Shown here piece after piece: positions 44,655-51,850 of a DNA stretch of 64,000 nucleotides. Both the position numbers and the translations under genes were made by a program. The notes below the pieces were generated by a model. That model was given only the letters and a program-made list of their open reading frames with translations. It was not told the origin of the DNA and ran no database searches. This DNA comes from Thermohalobaculum sp039805905 (GTDB lineage Bacteria; Pseudomonadota; Alphaproteobacteria; Rhodobacterales; Rhodobacteraceae): NCBI GenBank assembly GCA_039805905.1, contig JBDIVM010000003.1:310001-374000 (forward strand), read 5' to 3'. How positions within the stretch are numbered: position 1 is the first letter of the stretch; each line of letters begins with the position of its first letter.

Positions 44655-45446
44655 ATGTCTCGTATCGACGTTCGCTTCGCGCGACTGAGGTCCGAAGGCC
44701 GGCGCGCCTTCGTCACCTTCATCATGGCCGGCGACCCGGATTACGAGACCTCGCTCGAGATCCTGCGCGGGCTGCCGGCTGCCGGCGTCGACCTGATCGA
44801 GCTCGGAATGCCCTTCACCGACCCGATGGCCGACGGCCCTTCGATCCAGCGCGCCGGGCATCGGGCGCTGGAGGCGGGTCAGACGATGGCGAGGACCCTC
44901 GCCATGGTGCGCACCTTCCGCGAGGGCGACGCGCTGACCCCGGTCATCCTGATGGGCTACTACAACCCGATCCATTCGATGGGCGTCGGGCGTTTCCTCG
45001 CCGAGGCGAAGTCGGCCGGCGTCGACGGGCTGATCGTGGTCGACCTGCCGCCCGAGGAGGATGACGAGCTCTGCCTGCCCGCCAACAGGGCCGGCCTGAA
45101 CTTCATCCGCCTGGCGACGCCGACCACCGACGACCGGCGGCTGCCGAAGGTGCTGCAGAACACCTCGGGCTTCGTCTACTATGTCTCGATCACCGGCATC
45201 ACCGGCGCCGCCGCGGCCGAGGCCGTTGCGGTCGGCCCCGAGGTGGCGCGGATCAAGGCGCAGACCAGCCTGCCGGTCTGCGTCGGCTTCGGCGTGAAGA
45301 CGCCCGAGAACGCCGCCGCCATCGCCTCGGTCGCCGATGGCGTGGTGGTCGGCTCGGCCATCGTCGACCGCATCGGCCGGGGCGACCGCCCGGCCGAGGT
45401 GCTGGCGTTCGTCGCCTCGCTGGCCGCAGGGGCGCACGGCGTCTGA
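44655..45446 (+). CDS. trpA: Tryptophan synthase alpha subunit
   Basis: TIM-barrel lyase that releases indole from indole-3-glycerol phosphate and passes it to TrpB. It has 263 residues. The catalytic glutamate is in DLIELGMPFTDPMADGP and the aspartate in VDLPPEED; YVSITGITGA and VGFGVKTPENA form the phosphate end. GGGGAGGG precedes the ATG. It is the last gene of the interrupted trpF-trpB-trpA run. Confidence 0.97.
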   Translation: MSRIDVRFARLRSEGRRAFVTFIMAGDPDYETSLEILRGLPAAGVDLIELGMPFTDPMADGPSIQRAGHRALEAGQTMARTLAMVRTFREGDALTPVILMGYYNPIHSMGVGRFLAEAKSAGVDGLIVVDLPPEEDDELCLPANRAGLNFIRLATPTTDDRRLPKVLQNTSGFVYYVSITGITGAAAAEAVAVGPEVARIKAQTSLPVCVGFGVKTPENAAAIASVADGVVVGSAIVDRIGRGDRPAEVLAFVASLAAGAHGV

Positions 45447-45497
45447 CCGGCGCGCTGCCACCCCACCCTTGCAACGGGACCGGACCGACCCCACCTC

Positions 45498-45527
45498 GTT
45501 AACGAAGGTTAACGAAGATTAACGGGG
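45498..45527. promoter_or_regulatory. Three phased TTAACG repeats (CtrA-like half-sites)
   Basis: GTTAACGAAG occurs twice in tandem, followed by ATTAACGGGG, giving TTAAC every ten bases. CtrA of alphaproteobacteria binds TTAA-N7-TTAA, and TTAAC half-sites with a six-base spacer are also bound in some promoters. The repeats end 12 bases before the nuclease start, so a bound protein would block or control that gene. Confidence 0.4.
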
Positions 45528-45539
45528 GTCATCGGGCCG

Positions 45540-46217
45540 ATGCGGCATCTGCTCGCGCTTTGCGCTGCCATTCAGCTTGGCACGGCCGTCCCGGCTGCGG
45601 CACTGGATCTCTCCGGCCGGGCGGCCGTCGTCGACGGCGACACGATCGTGCTCGGCGGCGAGACCGTGCGGCTCTCCGGCATCGATGCCCCGGAGGCGGG
45701 GCAGACCTGCACCGGCGGCGCCGGGCGCGAGTTCGACTGCGGCGCAGCCGCGACGCGGGCGCTCGCCGAGCTGGTGGCGGGCGGAGCGGTCCGCTGCAGC
45801 GGTGACGAGCGCGACCGCTACGGCCGGCTGATCGCCGTCTGCGCGCGTGATGGCCGCGACATCAACCGCGAGATGGTCGCCGCCGGCTGGGCGCGGGCCT
45901 TCATCCGCTATTCCGGCGCCTACGCGGCCGAGGAATCCGCCGCCGCCTCCGCAGGGCGCGGTCTGTGGGCCGGGCGCTTCGAGGCGCCCTGGGACTACCG
46001 CCAGGCCGCGCGTCAGCGCGTCAGCACCATGAACGAGGCCGCCGCCGCGCAGGGCGAGTGCGTCATCAAGGGCAACATCTCGCGGAACGGACACATCTAC
46101 CACCTGCCCGGATCGCCGGATTATGCCGCCACACGCATCAATCCGTCGCGCGGCGAGCGCTGGTTCTGCACCGAGGCCGAGGCCCGTGCGGCGGGCTGGC
46201 GGCCGGCGCGGAACTGA
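45540..46217 (+). CDS. Secreted thermonuclease (staphylococcal nuclease fold) with C-terminal extension
   Basis: Exported nuclease of 225 residues. Residues 1-21 are a signal peptide ending PAAA. The nuclease domain has VVDGDTIVLGGETVRLSGIDAPE (31-52) with Arg44, Asp49 and Glu52, and DERDRYGRL with the second catalytic arginine region. After about residue 165 an extra cysteine-containing domain follows (CVIKGNISRNGHIYHLPGS ... ERWFCTEAEARAAGWRPA), seen at the end of several secreted alphaproteobacterial nucleases. It lies 93 bases after trpA and is preceded by TTAACG repeats. Confidence 0.88.
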   Translation: MRHLLALCAAIQLGTAVPAAALDLSGRAAVVDGDTIVLGGETVRLSGIDAPEAGQTCTGGAGREFDCGAAATRALAELVAGGAVRCSGDERDRYGRLIAVCARDGRDINREMVAAGWARAFIRYSGAYAAEESAAASAGRGLWAGRFEAPWDYRQAARQRVSTMNEAAAAQGECVIKGNISRNGHIYHLPGSPDYAATRINPSRGERWFCTEAEARAAGWRPARN

Positions 46218-46248
46218 GGGACCGGCGCGGGAACGCACAACCCCGCCC

Positions 46249-47100
46249 TCACGCGCTGTGCGCGAAGTCCCAGTAGAGCTCGCGCGCCCGCCGCGCCATG
46301 GGCCCGAACTGCAGATTGCGGTCCTCGAAGCGGATGACCGGCAGCACCTTGCTGGCATTCCCGGTCGAGAAGATCTCGTCCGCCTGGTCGAAATCCGCGA
46401 GGGTGAGCGAGGCCTCGGTCACCTTCACCCCGTCCGCCCGCAGGAGCCCGATCACCCGCTGACGGGTGATGCCGTTGAGGAAGCATCCGGTCGGGATCGG
46501 CGTGAACACCTCGCCGTCGCGGGCCATGAAGATGTTCGAGGTCGCCGTTTCGGCGACATTGCCGAGCACGTCCTGCACGATGGCGTTGTCGAAGCCCTTC
46601 GCGCGCACCTCGCGCAGCATCCGGGCATTGTTCGGGTAGAGGCAGCCCGCCTTGAGATCCGTCGGCATGGTCTCGATGGTCGGCCGCCGGTAGCGCGTAC
46701 GGGCGATCGAAAACCCGTTCGGCCCCGGCATCGGTCGCTCCTCGAGGCAGAGCGCGAAGGCCGCCGAGTCCGGGTCCGGCGGAATCATCTGGCCCTGCCC
46801 CCGCCTCGCCCAGATCATCGGCCGGATGTAGATGCCCGTGCGCGGCGCGAACTTCGTCACGCCTTCGCGGGCGAGTGCCGTGATCTCCTCGTCGGAAAGC
46901 GGAGGGTTCAGTCCCATGCGGCGGGCGGATTCGTTCGCCCGGGCGCAGTGCCGGTCGAGATCGGGCGCCACCCCCTCGAAGGCCCGCGCCCCGTCGAACA
47001 CCAGCGAGCCGAGCCAGGTGCCGTGGTCGGCGGCACCAAGGATCGCCACGTTGCCCTCGTGCCAATCACCCTCGTAATAAGTCCAGATCTGCCCGGCCAT
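46249..47100 (-). CDS. ilvE: Branched-chain-amino-acid aminotransferase (class IV PLP)
   Basis: Fold-type IV transaminase of 283 residues, for Leu/Ile/Val synthesis or breakdown. The PLP lysine is K150 in DLKAGCLYPNNARM, and NVAETATSNIFM (about 178-190) holds the PLP-binding glutamate; NGITRQRVIGL follows. The start region MAGQIWTYYEGDWHEGN and DHGTWLGSLVFDGARAFEG fit IlvE-like enzymes. D-amino-acid aminotransferase or ADC lyase are less likely alternatives. It converges with the nuclease gene and is divergent from an alpha/beta hydrolase. Confidence 0.88.
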   Translation of the reverse strand: MAGQIWTYYEGDWHEGNVAILGAADHGTWLGSLVFDGARAFEGVAPDLDRHCARANESARRMGLNPPLSDEEITALAREGVTKFAPRTGIYIRPMIWARRGQGQMIPPDPDSAAFALCLEERPMPGPNGFSIARTRYRRPTIETMPTDLKAGCLYPNNARMLREVRAKGFDNAIVQDVLGNVAETATSNIFMARDGEVFTPIPTGCFLNGITRQRVIGLLRADGVKVTEASLTLADFDQADEIFSTGNASKVLPVIRFEDRNLQFGPMARRARELYWDFAHSA

Positions 47101-47207
47101 CCGCGTTGTCTCCGATTGCGTTCGCGCAGACACTGCGCCAAGCCATGTTCCGGCACAAGCCATGCAGCCGGCTTTGTTGTCGCGAAGGTGCAAGGGGAGG
47201 GCGCGGC

Positions 47208-48026
47208 ATGGCGATCCACCGGCTCGACGCGCAGAACGGCCTCTACCATCTCCATACCCCGCCGGAGCGGCCCGCCGCGCCGACCTTCGTGTTCGTCAAC
47301 GCGCTGACCGGCTCGACCGACCAATGGGAGAAGGCGGTCGCCCCGGCGCTGCGCGGGCAGGGCTACGGCACGCTGAGCTACAACTTCCGTGGCCAGGCCG
47401 AGAGCCCGTTCACCCCCGGCACGGCCCTGACACCGCAACTCATCGTCGATGACCTAACCGCACTGATGGCGTCGCTCGCGCCGCAGCGGCCGGTGCTGGT
47501 CGGACTGTCGATCGGCGGCCTCTTCGCTGCCCAGGCGGTGCTCGCGGGCGCCGATGCCGCGGGCCTTGTCCTTCTCAACACGCTCCGCGTGATCGGCCCG
47601 CGAATCGCCTGGATCAACAACGCCCTGCCTCTCATCGCGGCCCATGGCGGGGTGCAGCTCTTCATGGATATGAGCTTTCCCCTGATCGTGAACCCGGATT
47701 TCGCAGCCGCGGCGCGGCCGAACTTCCTCAAGGGGAACTACCAGCCCATGGACCCGGGCCACCCGCACCTGAACCTGATGCGGCACGCCGGCGAGGCGGA
47801 CTGGAACGTCGACTGGAGCCGTCTCGCCCTGCCGGTGCTCAACATCACCGGACTGCAGGACCGCGTGTTCTACGACGCCGAGGTCGTGGACCGGCTCTAC
47901 CGCCTCCTGCCGGACGCACGGCGCGAGGACTGGCCGGACTGCGGCCATCTGGTGCCGATCGAGCGTCCCGACCGGCTGGCCGCGAGCCTTGCGCGGTTCG
48001 GCGCGGAGATCGAGGCCCGTGCATGA
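47208..48026 (+). CDS. Alpha/beta hydrolase
   Basis: Serine hydrolase-fold protein of 272 residues. The nucleophile elbow is GLSIGG, with oxyanion loop VNALTGSTDQW, the acidic residue near LNITGLQDRVFYD, and the histidine in DCGHLVPIERPDR. There is no signal peptide. The substrate is unknown; esterases, lactonases and 3-oxoadipate enol-lactonase share this pattern. GGGGAGG precedes the ATG. Its stop overlaps the following EamA gene by four bases (ATGA). Confidence 0.88.
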   Translation: MAIHRLDAQNGLYHLHTPPERPAAPTFVFVNALTGSTDQWEKAVAPALRGQGYGTLSYNFRGQAESPFTPGTALTPQLIVDDLTALMASLAPQRPVLVGLSIGGLFAAQAVLAGADAAGLVLLNTLRVIGPRIAWINNALPLIAAHGGVQLFMDMSFPLIVNPDFAAAARPNFLKGNYQPMDPGHPHLNLMRHAGEADWNVDWSRLALPVLNITGLQDRVFYDAEVVDRLYRLLPDARREDWPDCGHLVPIERPDRLAASLARFGAEIEARA

Positions 48027-48982
48027 CCATCTCCGCCCGCTGGGCCTATCTGGCGGTCTTCGTCGCCGTCTGCGGCCACGCCTCGTCGGAGTTCTTCGCC
48101 GTGCTGACCGGCGTCCGCGGCCCCGAAGTCTCGGTCTGGCGCTTCACCATCGGCGGGCTCGGACTCGTGCTCTGGGCACTCGCCCGGCCCGAGAGCCGCA
48201 ATCTCATGGCGCCCCTCAGGGATGGCGGCTGGCGGCTCGTCGGGCTCACGATGCTGGGCGTCACGGTGCCCTATCTCGCATTCCACTGGTCGCTCGACTA
48301 TGCGAGCGTGATCCAGATCGCGACCTTCATCACCACCATGCCGATCTGGGTCGGGCTGACCAATCTCTGGGTGAACAAGCAGCCATTCACCACGGTGAAG
48401 ATCGTCACCGGGGCGATGGCGATTGTCGGAATCGCGCTGCTCCTGACCGACGGCGCCCTTGATCTCCTCAGGGGCGGCGGCAACTCGCTGATCGGGATCG
48501 GGCTGGCCATGCTCTGCGCCGCGCTGGGCTCGGCCTATGCGGTGCTGGTGAAGCCGCTGGTGAACCGGCACGGGGCGCTGCGGACGACGGCAGTCACGAT
48601 GATGATGGGCGGCGTCGGCCTCTGGCTGACGGTCGGGGTCGCCTTCGGGGTCTGGGTGAACCCCGGCACGCTGTTCGCGCGTCCGCCGTCGGAGGCCAGC
48701 CAGGGAATCAACCCCGGCTGGTGGCTGCTGATCCTCGGCCTCTGGAACACGACCGTCACCCAGCTGCTCTGGTTCGGCGGCCTGGCGGCGGCGCCCGACA
48801 TCACCCGGGCGAGCTATCTCTTTTTCCTCAAGCCGGTGATCGCGGCCATGCTTGCGGTCCTCGTGCTGGCCCAGCACCCGACGGCACTGCAGGGGCTGGC
48901 GATCCTCGTGGTGACGGGCTCGGTCTTCGTCGAGATGTTCTGGCCGGGAATCGAGCGCATGCTGGGACATTCGCCGGCCTGA
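48023..48982 (+). CDS. EamA/DMT-superfamily transporter
   Basis: Predicted ten-helix permease of 319 residues with two EamA repeats, the third of its kind in the window. The N-terminal helix is WAYLAVFVAVCGHASSEFF and the C-terminal repeat ends LFFLKPVIAAMLAVLVLAQHP. The ATG overlaps the hydrolase stop. Co-translation with the hydrolase hints at uptake or export of a hydrolase substrate or product, without further evidence. accD follows after 105 bases. Confidence 0.87.
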   Translation: MTISARWAYLAVFVAVCGHASSEFFAVLTGVRGPEVSVWRFTIGGLGLVLWALARPESRNLMAPLRDGGWRLVGLTMLGVTVPYLAFHWSLDYASVIQIATFITTMPIWVGLTNLWVNKQPFTTVKIVTGAMAIVGIALLLTDGALDLLRGGGNSLIGIGLAMLCAALGSAYAVLVKPLVNRHGALRTTAVTMMMGGVGLWLTVGVAFGVWVNPGTLFARPPSEASQGINPGWWLLILGLWNTTVTQLLWFGGLAAAPDITRASYLFFLKPVIAAMLAVLVLAQHPTALQGLAILVVTGSVFVEMFWPGIERMLGHSPA

Positions 48983-49087
48983 GCGCGCAGCCTGCGCGCA
49001 GCGCCGGCAATTGCACATTTCCACCGCTCCCGCTAAGTAGCGCTGGGGGCGCCGCCGAGCGCCCGCGTGCCACTGACCGGAGCGCGC

Positions 49088-50074
49088 ATGAACTGGATCA
49101 CCGATTTCGTCCCGCCGAAGATCAAGTCTTTCTTCCAGCGGCGCGACATGCCGGAGAACCTCTGGACCAAATGCGAGAGCTGCGGCCAGATGATCTTCCA
49201 CCGGGAACTCGCAGATAACCTGAACGTCTGCCCGGGCTGCAGCTTCCACATGGCGATCTCGCCGCGGGAGCGGTTCAAGGCGCTGTTCGACGGCGGCCTC
49301 TTCCACGAGGTCGGGGTGCCCGATCCACTGGCCGATCCGCTGCATTTCCGCGACGAGAAGCGTTACACCGACCGGATGAAGGACGCCCGCAAGAAGACCG
49401 GCGAGCACGAGGCGATGCTGGTCGCCCATGGCGGGATCTTCGGACTTGAGACGGTCGTCGCCGCGCAGGACTTCAGCTTCATGGGCGGTTCCATGGGAAT
49501 GGCTGTCGGCAATGCCCTGCTCGTGGCGGCCGAGGCGGCAGTGTCCAGGAAGGCGCCGCTGGTCGTGTTCACCGCCGCGGGCGGCGCCCGGATGCAGGAG
49601 GGCATCCTGAGCCTCATGCAGATGCCGCGGGCGACGATCGCGGTCGAGATGGTTCGCGAGGCGCGGCTGCCCTATCTCGTGGTCTTGACCAACCCGACCA
49701 CGGGCGGCGTCACCGCCTCCTATGCGATGCTGGGCGACGTGCAGATCGCCGAGCCGGACGCGCTCATCTGCTTTGCCGGGCCGCGCGTCATAGAGCAGAC
49801 CATCCGCGAGACCCTGCCGGAAGGCTTCCAGCGTTCGGAATACCTTCTCGACCACGGCATGATCGACCGGGTCGTGCCGCGCGGCAGGATCCGCGAGGAA
49901 CTCGGCACCATCTTGCGCATCCTGCTGAAGCAGGCGCCAATGGTGCGCGGCGGCCTGCCCGCGCCCGAGGCCGAGGCACCCGCCCCGGCGGCACCATCGG
50001 GCGCTTCGACGCCCGAAGTCAGCAAGGGGCCGTCGAAGCCGGAGAAGCAGCCGGGCAGGGGCGGGAGCCTCTGA
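49088..50074 (+). CDS. accD: Acetyl-CoA carboxylase carboxyltransferase beta subunit
   Basis: Transfers CO2 from biotin to acetyl-CoA with AccA, the first step of fatty acid synthesis. It has 328 residues. The zinc ribbon has C29, C32, C48 and C51 (CESC...CPGC). The carboxyltransferase core carries FMGGSMGMAVGN, VFTAAGGARMQEGILSLMQM, and TNPTTGGVTASYAMLGD. The Ala/Pro-rich tail (from about 295) is variable. The ATG at 49088 opens MNWITDFVPPKIKSFF. folC begins two bases after the stop. Confidence 0.97.
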   Translation: MNWITDFVPPKIKSFFQRRDMPENLWTKCESCGQMIFHRELADNLNVCPGCSFHMAISPRERFKALFDGGLFHEVGVPDPLADPLHFRDEKRYTDRMKDARKKTGEHEAMLVAHGGIFGLETVVAAQDFSFMGGSMGMAVGNALLVAAEAAVSRKAPLVVFTAAGGARMQEGILSLMQMPRATIAVEMVREARLPYLVVLTNPTTGGVTASYAMLGDVQIAEPDALICFAGPRVIEQTIRETLPEGFQRSEYLLDHGMIDRVVPRGRIREELGTILRILLKQAPMVRGGLPAPEAEAPAPAAPSGASTPEVSKGPSKPEKQPGRGGSL

Positions 50075-50075
50075 C

Positions 50076-51371
50076 GTGCTCGGCCCGACCCCGAGCGATG
50101 TCATCCTCGAACGACTGCTCTCGCTCCACCCCAAGATCATCGACCTGACGCTCGACCGCGTCCGCCGGCTGCTGGCCGAGACGGGCAGCCCCGAGCGCGC
50201 GCTGCCGCCGGTGGTGCATATCGCCGGCACCAACGGCAAGGGCTCGACGCTGGCGATGATGCGCGCCGGGATGGAGGCCTCGGGGGCCCGTGTCCACGCC
50301 TACACCTCGCCCCATCTCGCCCGCTTCCGCGAACGCATCCGGCTGGCCGGCGCGCTGATCTCCGAGCCGGCGCTGTCCGCGGTGCTGGAGGAATGCGAGC
50401 GAATCAACGGTGCCCGGCCGATCACCTTCTTCGAGATCACGACCGTCGCGGCCCTGCTGGCCTTCGCGCGGACGCCCGCCGACTGGACCCTGCTCGAGGT
50501 CGGGCTCGGCGGCCGGCTTGACGCGACCAACGTGATCGACCGGCCGCGGCTCACCGTGATCACCCCGGTCTCGATCGACCACCAGCAGTATCTGGGCGAG
50601 ACGTTGGGCGAGATCGCCTTCGAGAAGGCCGGGATCCTGAAGCCGGGCGTGACCTGCGTGGTCGGCCCCCAGCCGGATGCTGCCCGGGCGGCGATCGAGG
50701 CGCGGGCCGCCGCGGTCGGGGCGCCGCTCGTGATGCACGGCCAGGACTGGACGGTGCGGTCCGAGCATGGCCGGCTGGTCTACGAGGACGGGACGGGACT
50801 CCTCGACCTCGACCCCCCGGCGCTGATCGGCGCGCACCAGTTCGAGAACGCCGGGGCTGCGCTGGCGGGGCTCAGGGCGCTCGGCTTCGGCGAGGCGGCC
50901 TGCCGGGCGGCGCTGGCCGATGCGGTCTGGCCGGCACGGATGCAGCGGCTGGCCCGCGGGCCGCTCGCGGCGCGGATGCCGCCGGGCGCCGTGCTCTGGC
51001 TCGACGGCGGCCACAACGCCTCGGCCGGCGAGGCGCTGGGGGCCGTGCTGGCCGAGCTTGCGGCCCGCGCCCCGGCGCCGCTCTGGCTGATCGCCGGCAT
51101 GATCGACACCAAGGCGGCCGAGGACTTCTTCCGCCCGCTGGCGCCCCATGCTTCGGGCGCCTTCACGGTGACGATCCCCGACACGGCGGCGGCGATCCCG
51201 GCCGGGGTTCTGGCCGCGCGGGCACGGACGGCAGGCCTCGACGCCCGCCCGGCGGACTCGGTCGCGGCCGCGCTGGAGGCCATTCTCGCGGCGGTGCCGG
51301 CGGCGCCGCTCAGCGTGCTGATCTGCGGCTCGCTCTATCTGGCGGGGTCGGTGCTGCGGGAGAACGGGTAG
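50076..51371 (+). CDS. folC: Folylpolyglutamate synthase / dihydrofolate synthase
   Basis: Bifunctional Mur-ligase-family enzyme that makes dihydrofolate and adds glutamates. It has 431 residues. The P-loop is HIAGTNGKGSTLAMM, with TSPHLARFRERI, EVGLGGRLDATN, and VSIDHQQYLGETLGEIAFEKAGI. DGGHNASAGEAL closes the C-terminal domain. It starts with GTG two bases after accD. The accD-folC order is common in proteobacteria. It converges with trxA. Confidence 0.95.
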   Translation: MLGPTPSDVILERLLSLHPKIIDLTLDRVRRLLAETGSPERALPPVVHIAGTNGKGSTLAMMRAGMEASGARVHAYTSPHLARFRERIRLAGALISEPALSAVLEECERINGARPITFFEITTVAALLAFARTPADWTLLEVGLGGRLDATNVIDRPRLTVITPVSIDHQQYLGETLGEIAFEKAGILKPGVTCVVGPQPDAARAAIEARAAAVGAPLVMHGQDWTVRSEHGRLVYEDGTGLLDLDPPALIGAHQFENAGAALAGLRALGFGEAACRAALADAVWPARMQRLARGPLAARMPPGAVLWLDGGHNASAGEALGAVLAELAARAPAPLWLIAGMIDTKAAEDFFRPLAPHASGAFTVTIPDTAAAIPAGVLAARARTAGLDARPADSVAAALEAILAAVPAAPLSVLICGSLYLAGSVLRENG

Positions 51372-51373
51372 GC

Positions 51374-51390
51374 GGCGGGCGATGCCCGCC
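51374..51390 (+). other. Small GC hairpin after folC
   Basis: GGCGGGC and GCCCGCC pair around a three-base loop three bases past the folC stop, with only CTTT nine bases later. It could help end folC transcription, but the loop is tight. Confidence 0.3.
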
Positions 51391-51400
51391 CGGCTTTGGG

Positions 51401-51434
51401 TTGCAACGAAAAGGGAGCGGCCATCGCCGCTCCC
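51401..51434 (-). terminator. Rho-independent terminator of trxA
   Basis: Read on the minus strand, GGGAGCGGC and GCCGCTCCC form a perfect 9-bp stem with a four-base loop, followed by TTTTCGTT. It lies 20 bases past the trxA stop, so it should end the regB-to-trxA direction transcripts. The plus-strand side has no T-run, so it works mainly for trxA. Confidence 0.75.
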
Positions 51435-51454
51435 TGCATCCTCCCGGGGCCGCG

Positions 51455-51775
51455 TCAGATCGCGCCCTGGATCCAGCTCTCGATGCCGCGCTTCGAATCG
51501 GCGCCGACCTTGCGGCCGACCTCCTCGCCGTCCTTGAAGATCAAGAGCGTCGGGATGCCGCGCACCCGGTAGCGCGACGGCGCGTTCGGGTTGTCGTCGA
51601 CATTGACCTTGGCGATCTTGACCTTGCCGCCCATCTCGGCGGCGATCTCCTCGAGCGCGGGCCCGATCTGCTTGCAGGGACCGCACCACTCGGCCCAGAA
51701 ATCGACCACGACCGGCACCTTCGATTCCAGGACGTCGGATTTGAAACTGCTGTCGCTCACGGCCATGGTTGACAT
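51455..51775 (-). CDS. trxA: Thioredoxin
   Basis: Small disulfide reductase of 106 residues with the active site WAEWCGPCKQ (C31, C34). The rest is typical: PALEEIAAEMGGKVKIAKVNVDDNP and the cis-proline loop GIPTLLIFKDGEE. It follows addA by 75 bases and is ended by a terminator hairpin. Thioredoxin is also the probable reductant of the ArsC-type protein encoded at 25.7 kb. Confidence 0.97.
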   Translation of the reverse strand: MSTMAVSDSSFKSDVLESKVPVVVDFWAEWCGPCKQIGPALEEIAAEMGGKVKIAKVNVDDNPNAPSRYRVRGIPTLLIFKDGEEVGRKVGADSKRGIESWIQGAI

Positions 51776-51850
51776 CGGCGTTCCCCTTGCTGGGCCCCGG
51801 ACTGGGCAATGCTCCTCGAGGGGCGAAGTTAGGGGCGGGCGACGGGGTAA

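Noticed and set aside
47897..50239. Minus-strand open frame of 780 codons over an EamA gene and accD
   Set aside because: It is antisense to well-supported genes, low-complexity and Arg/His-rich; an artefact of codon bias.
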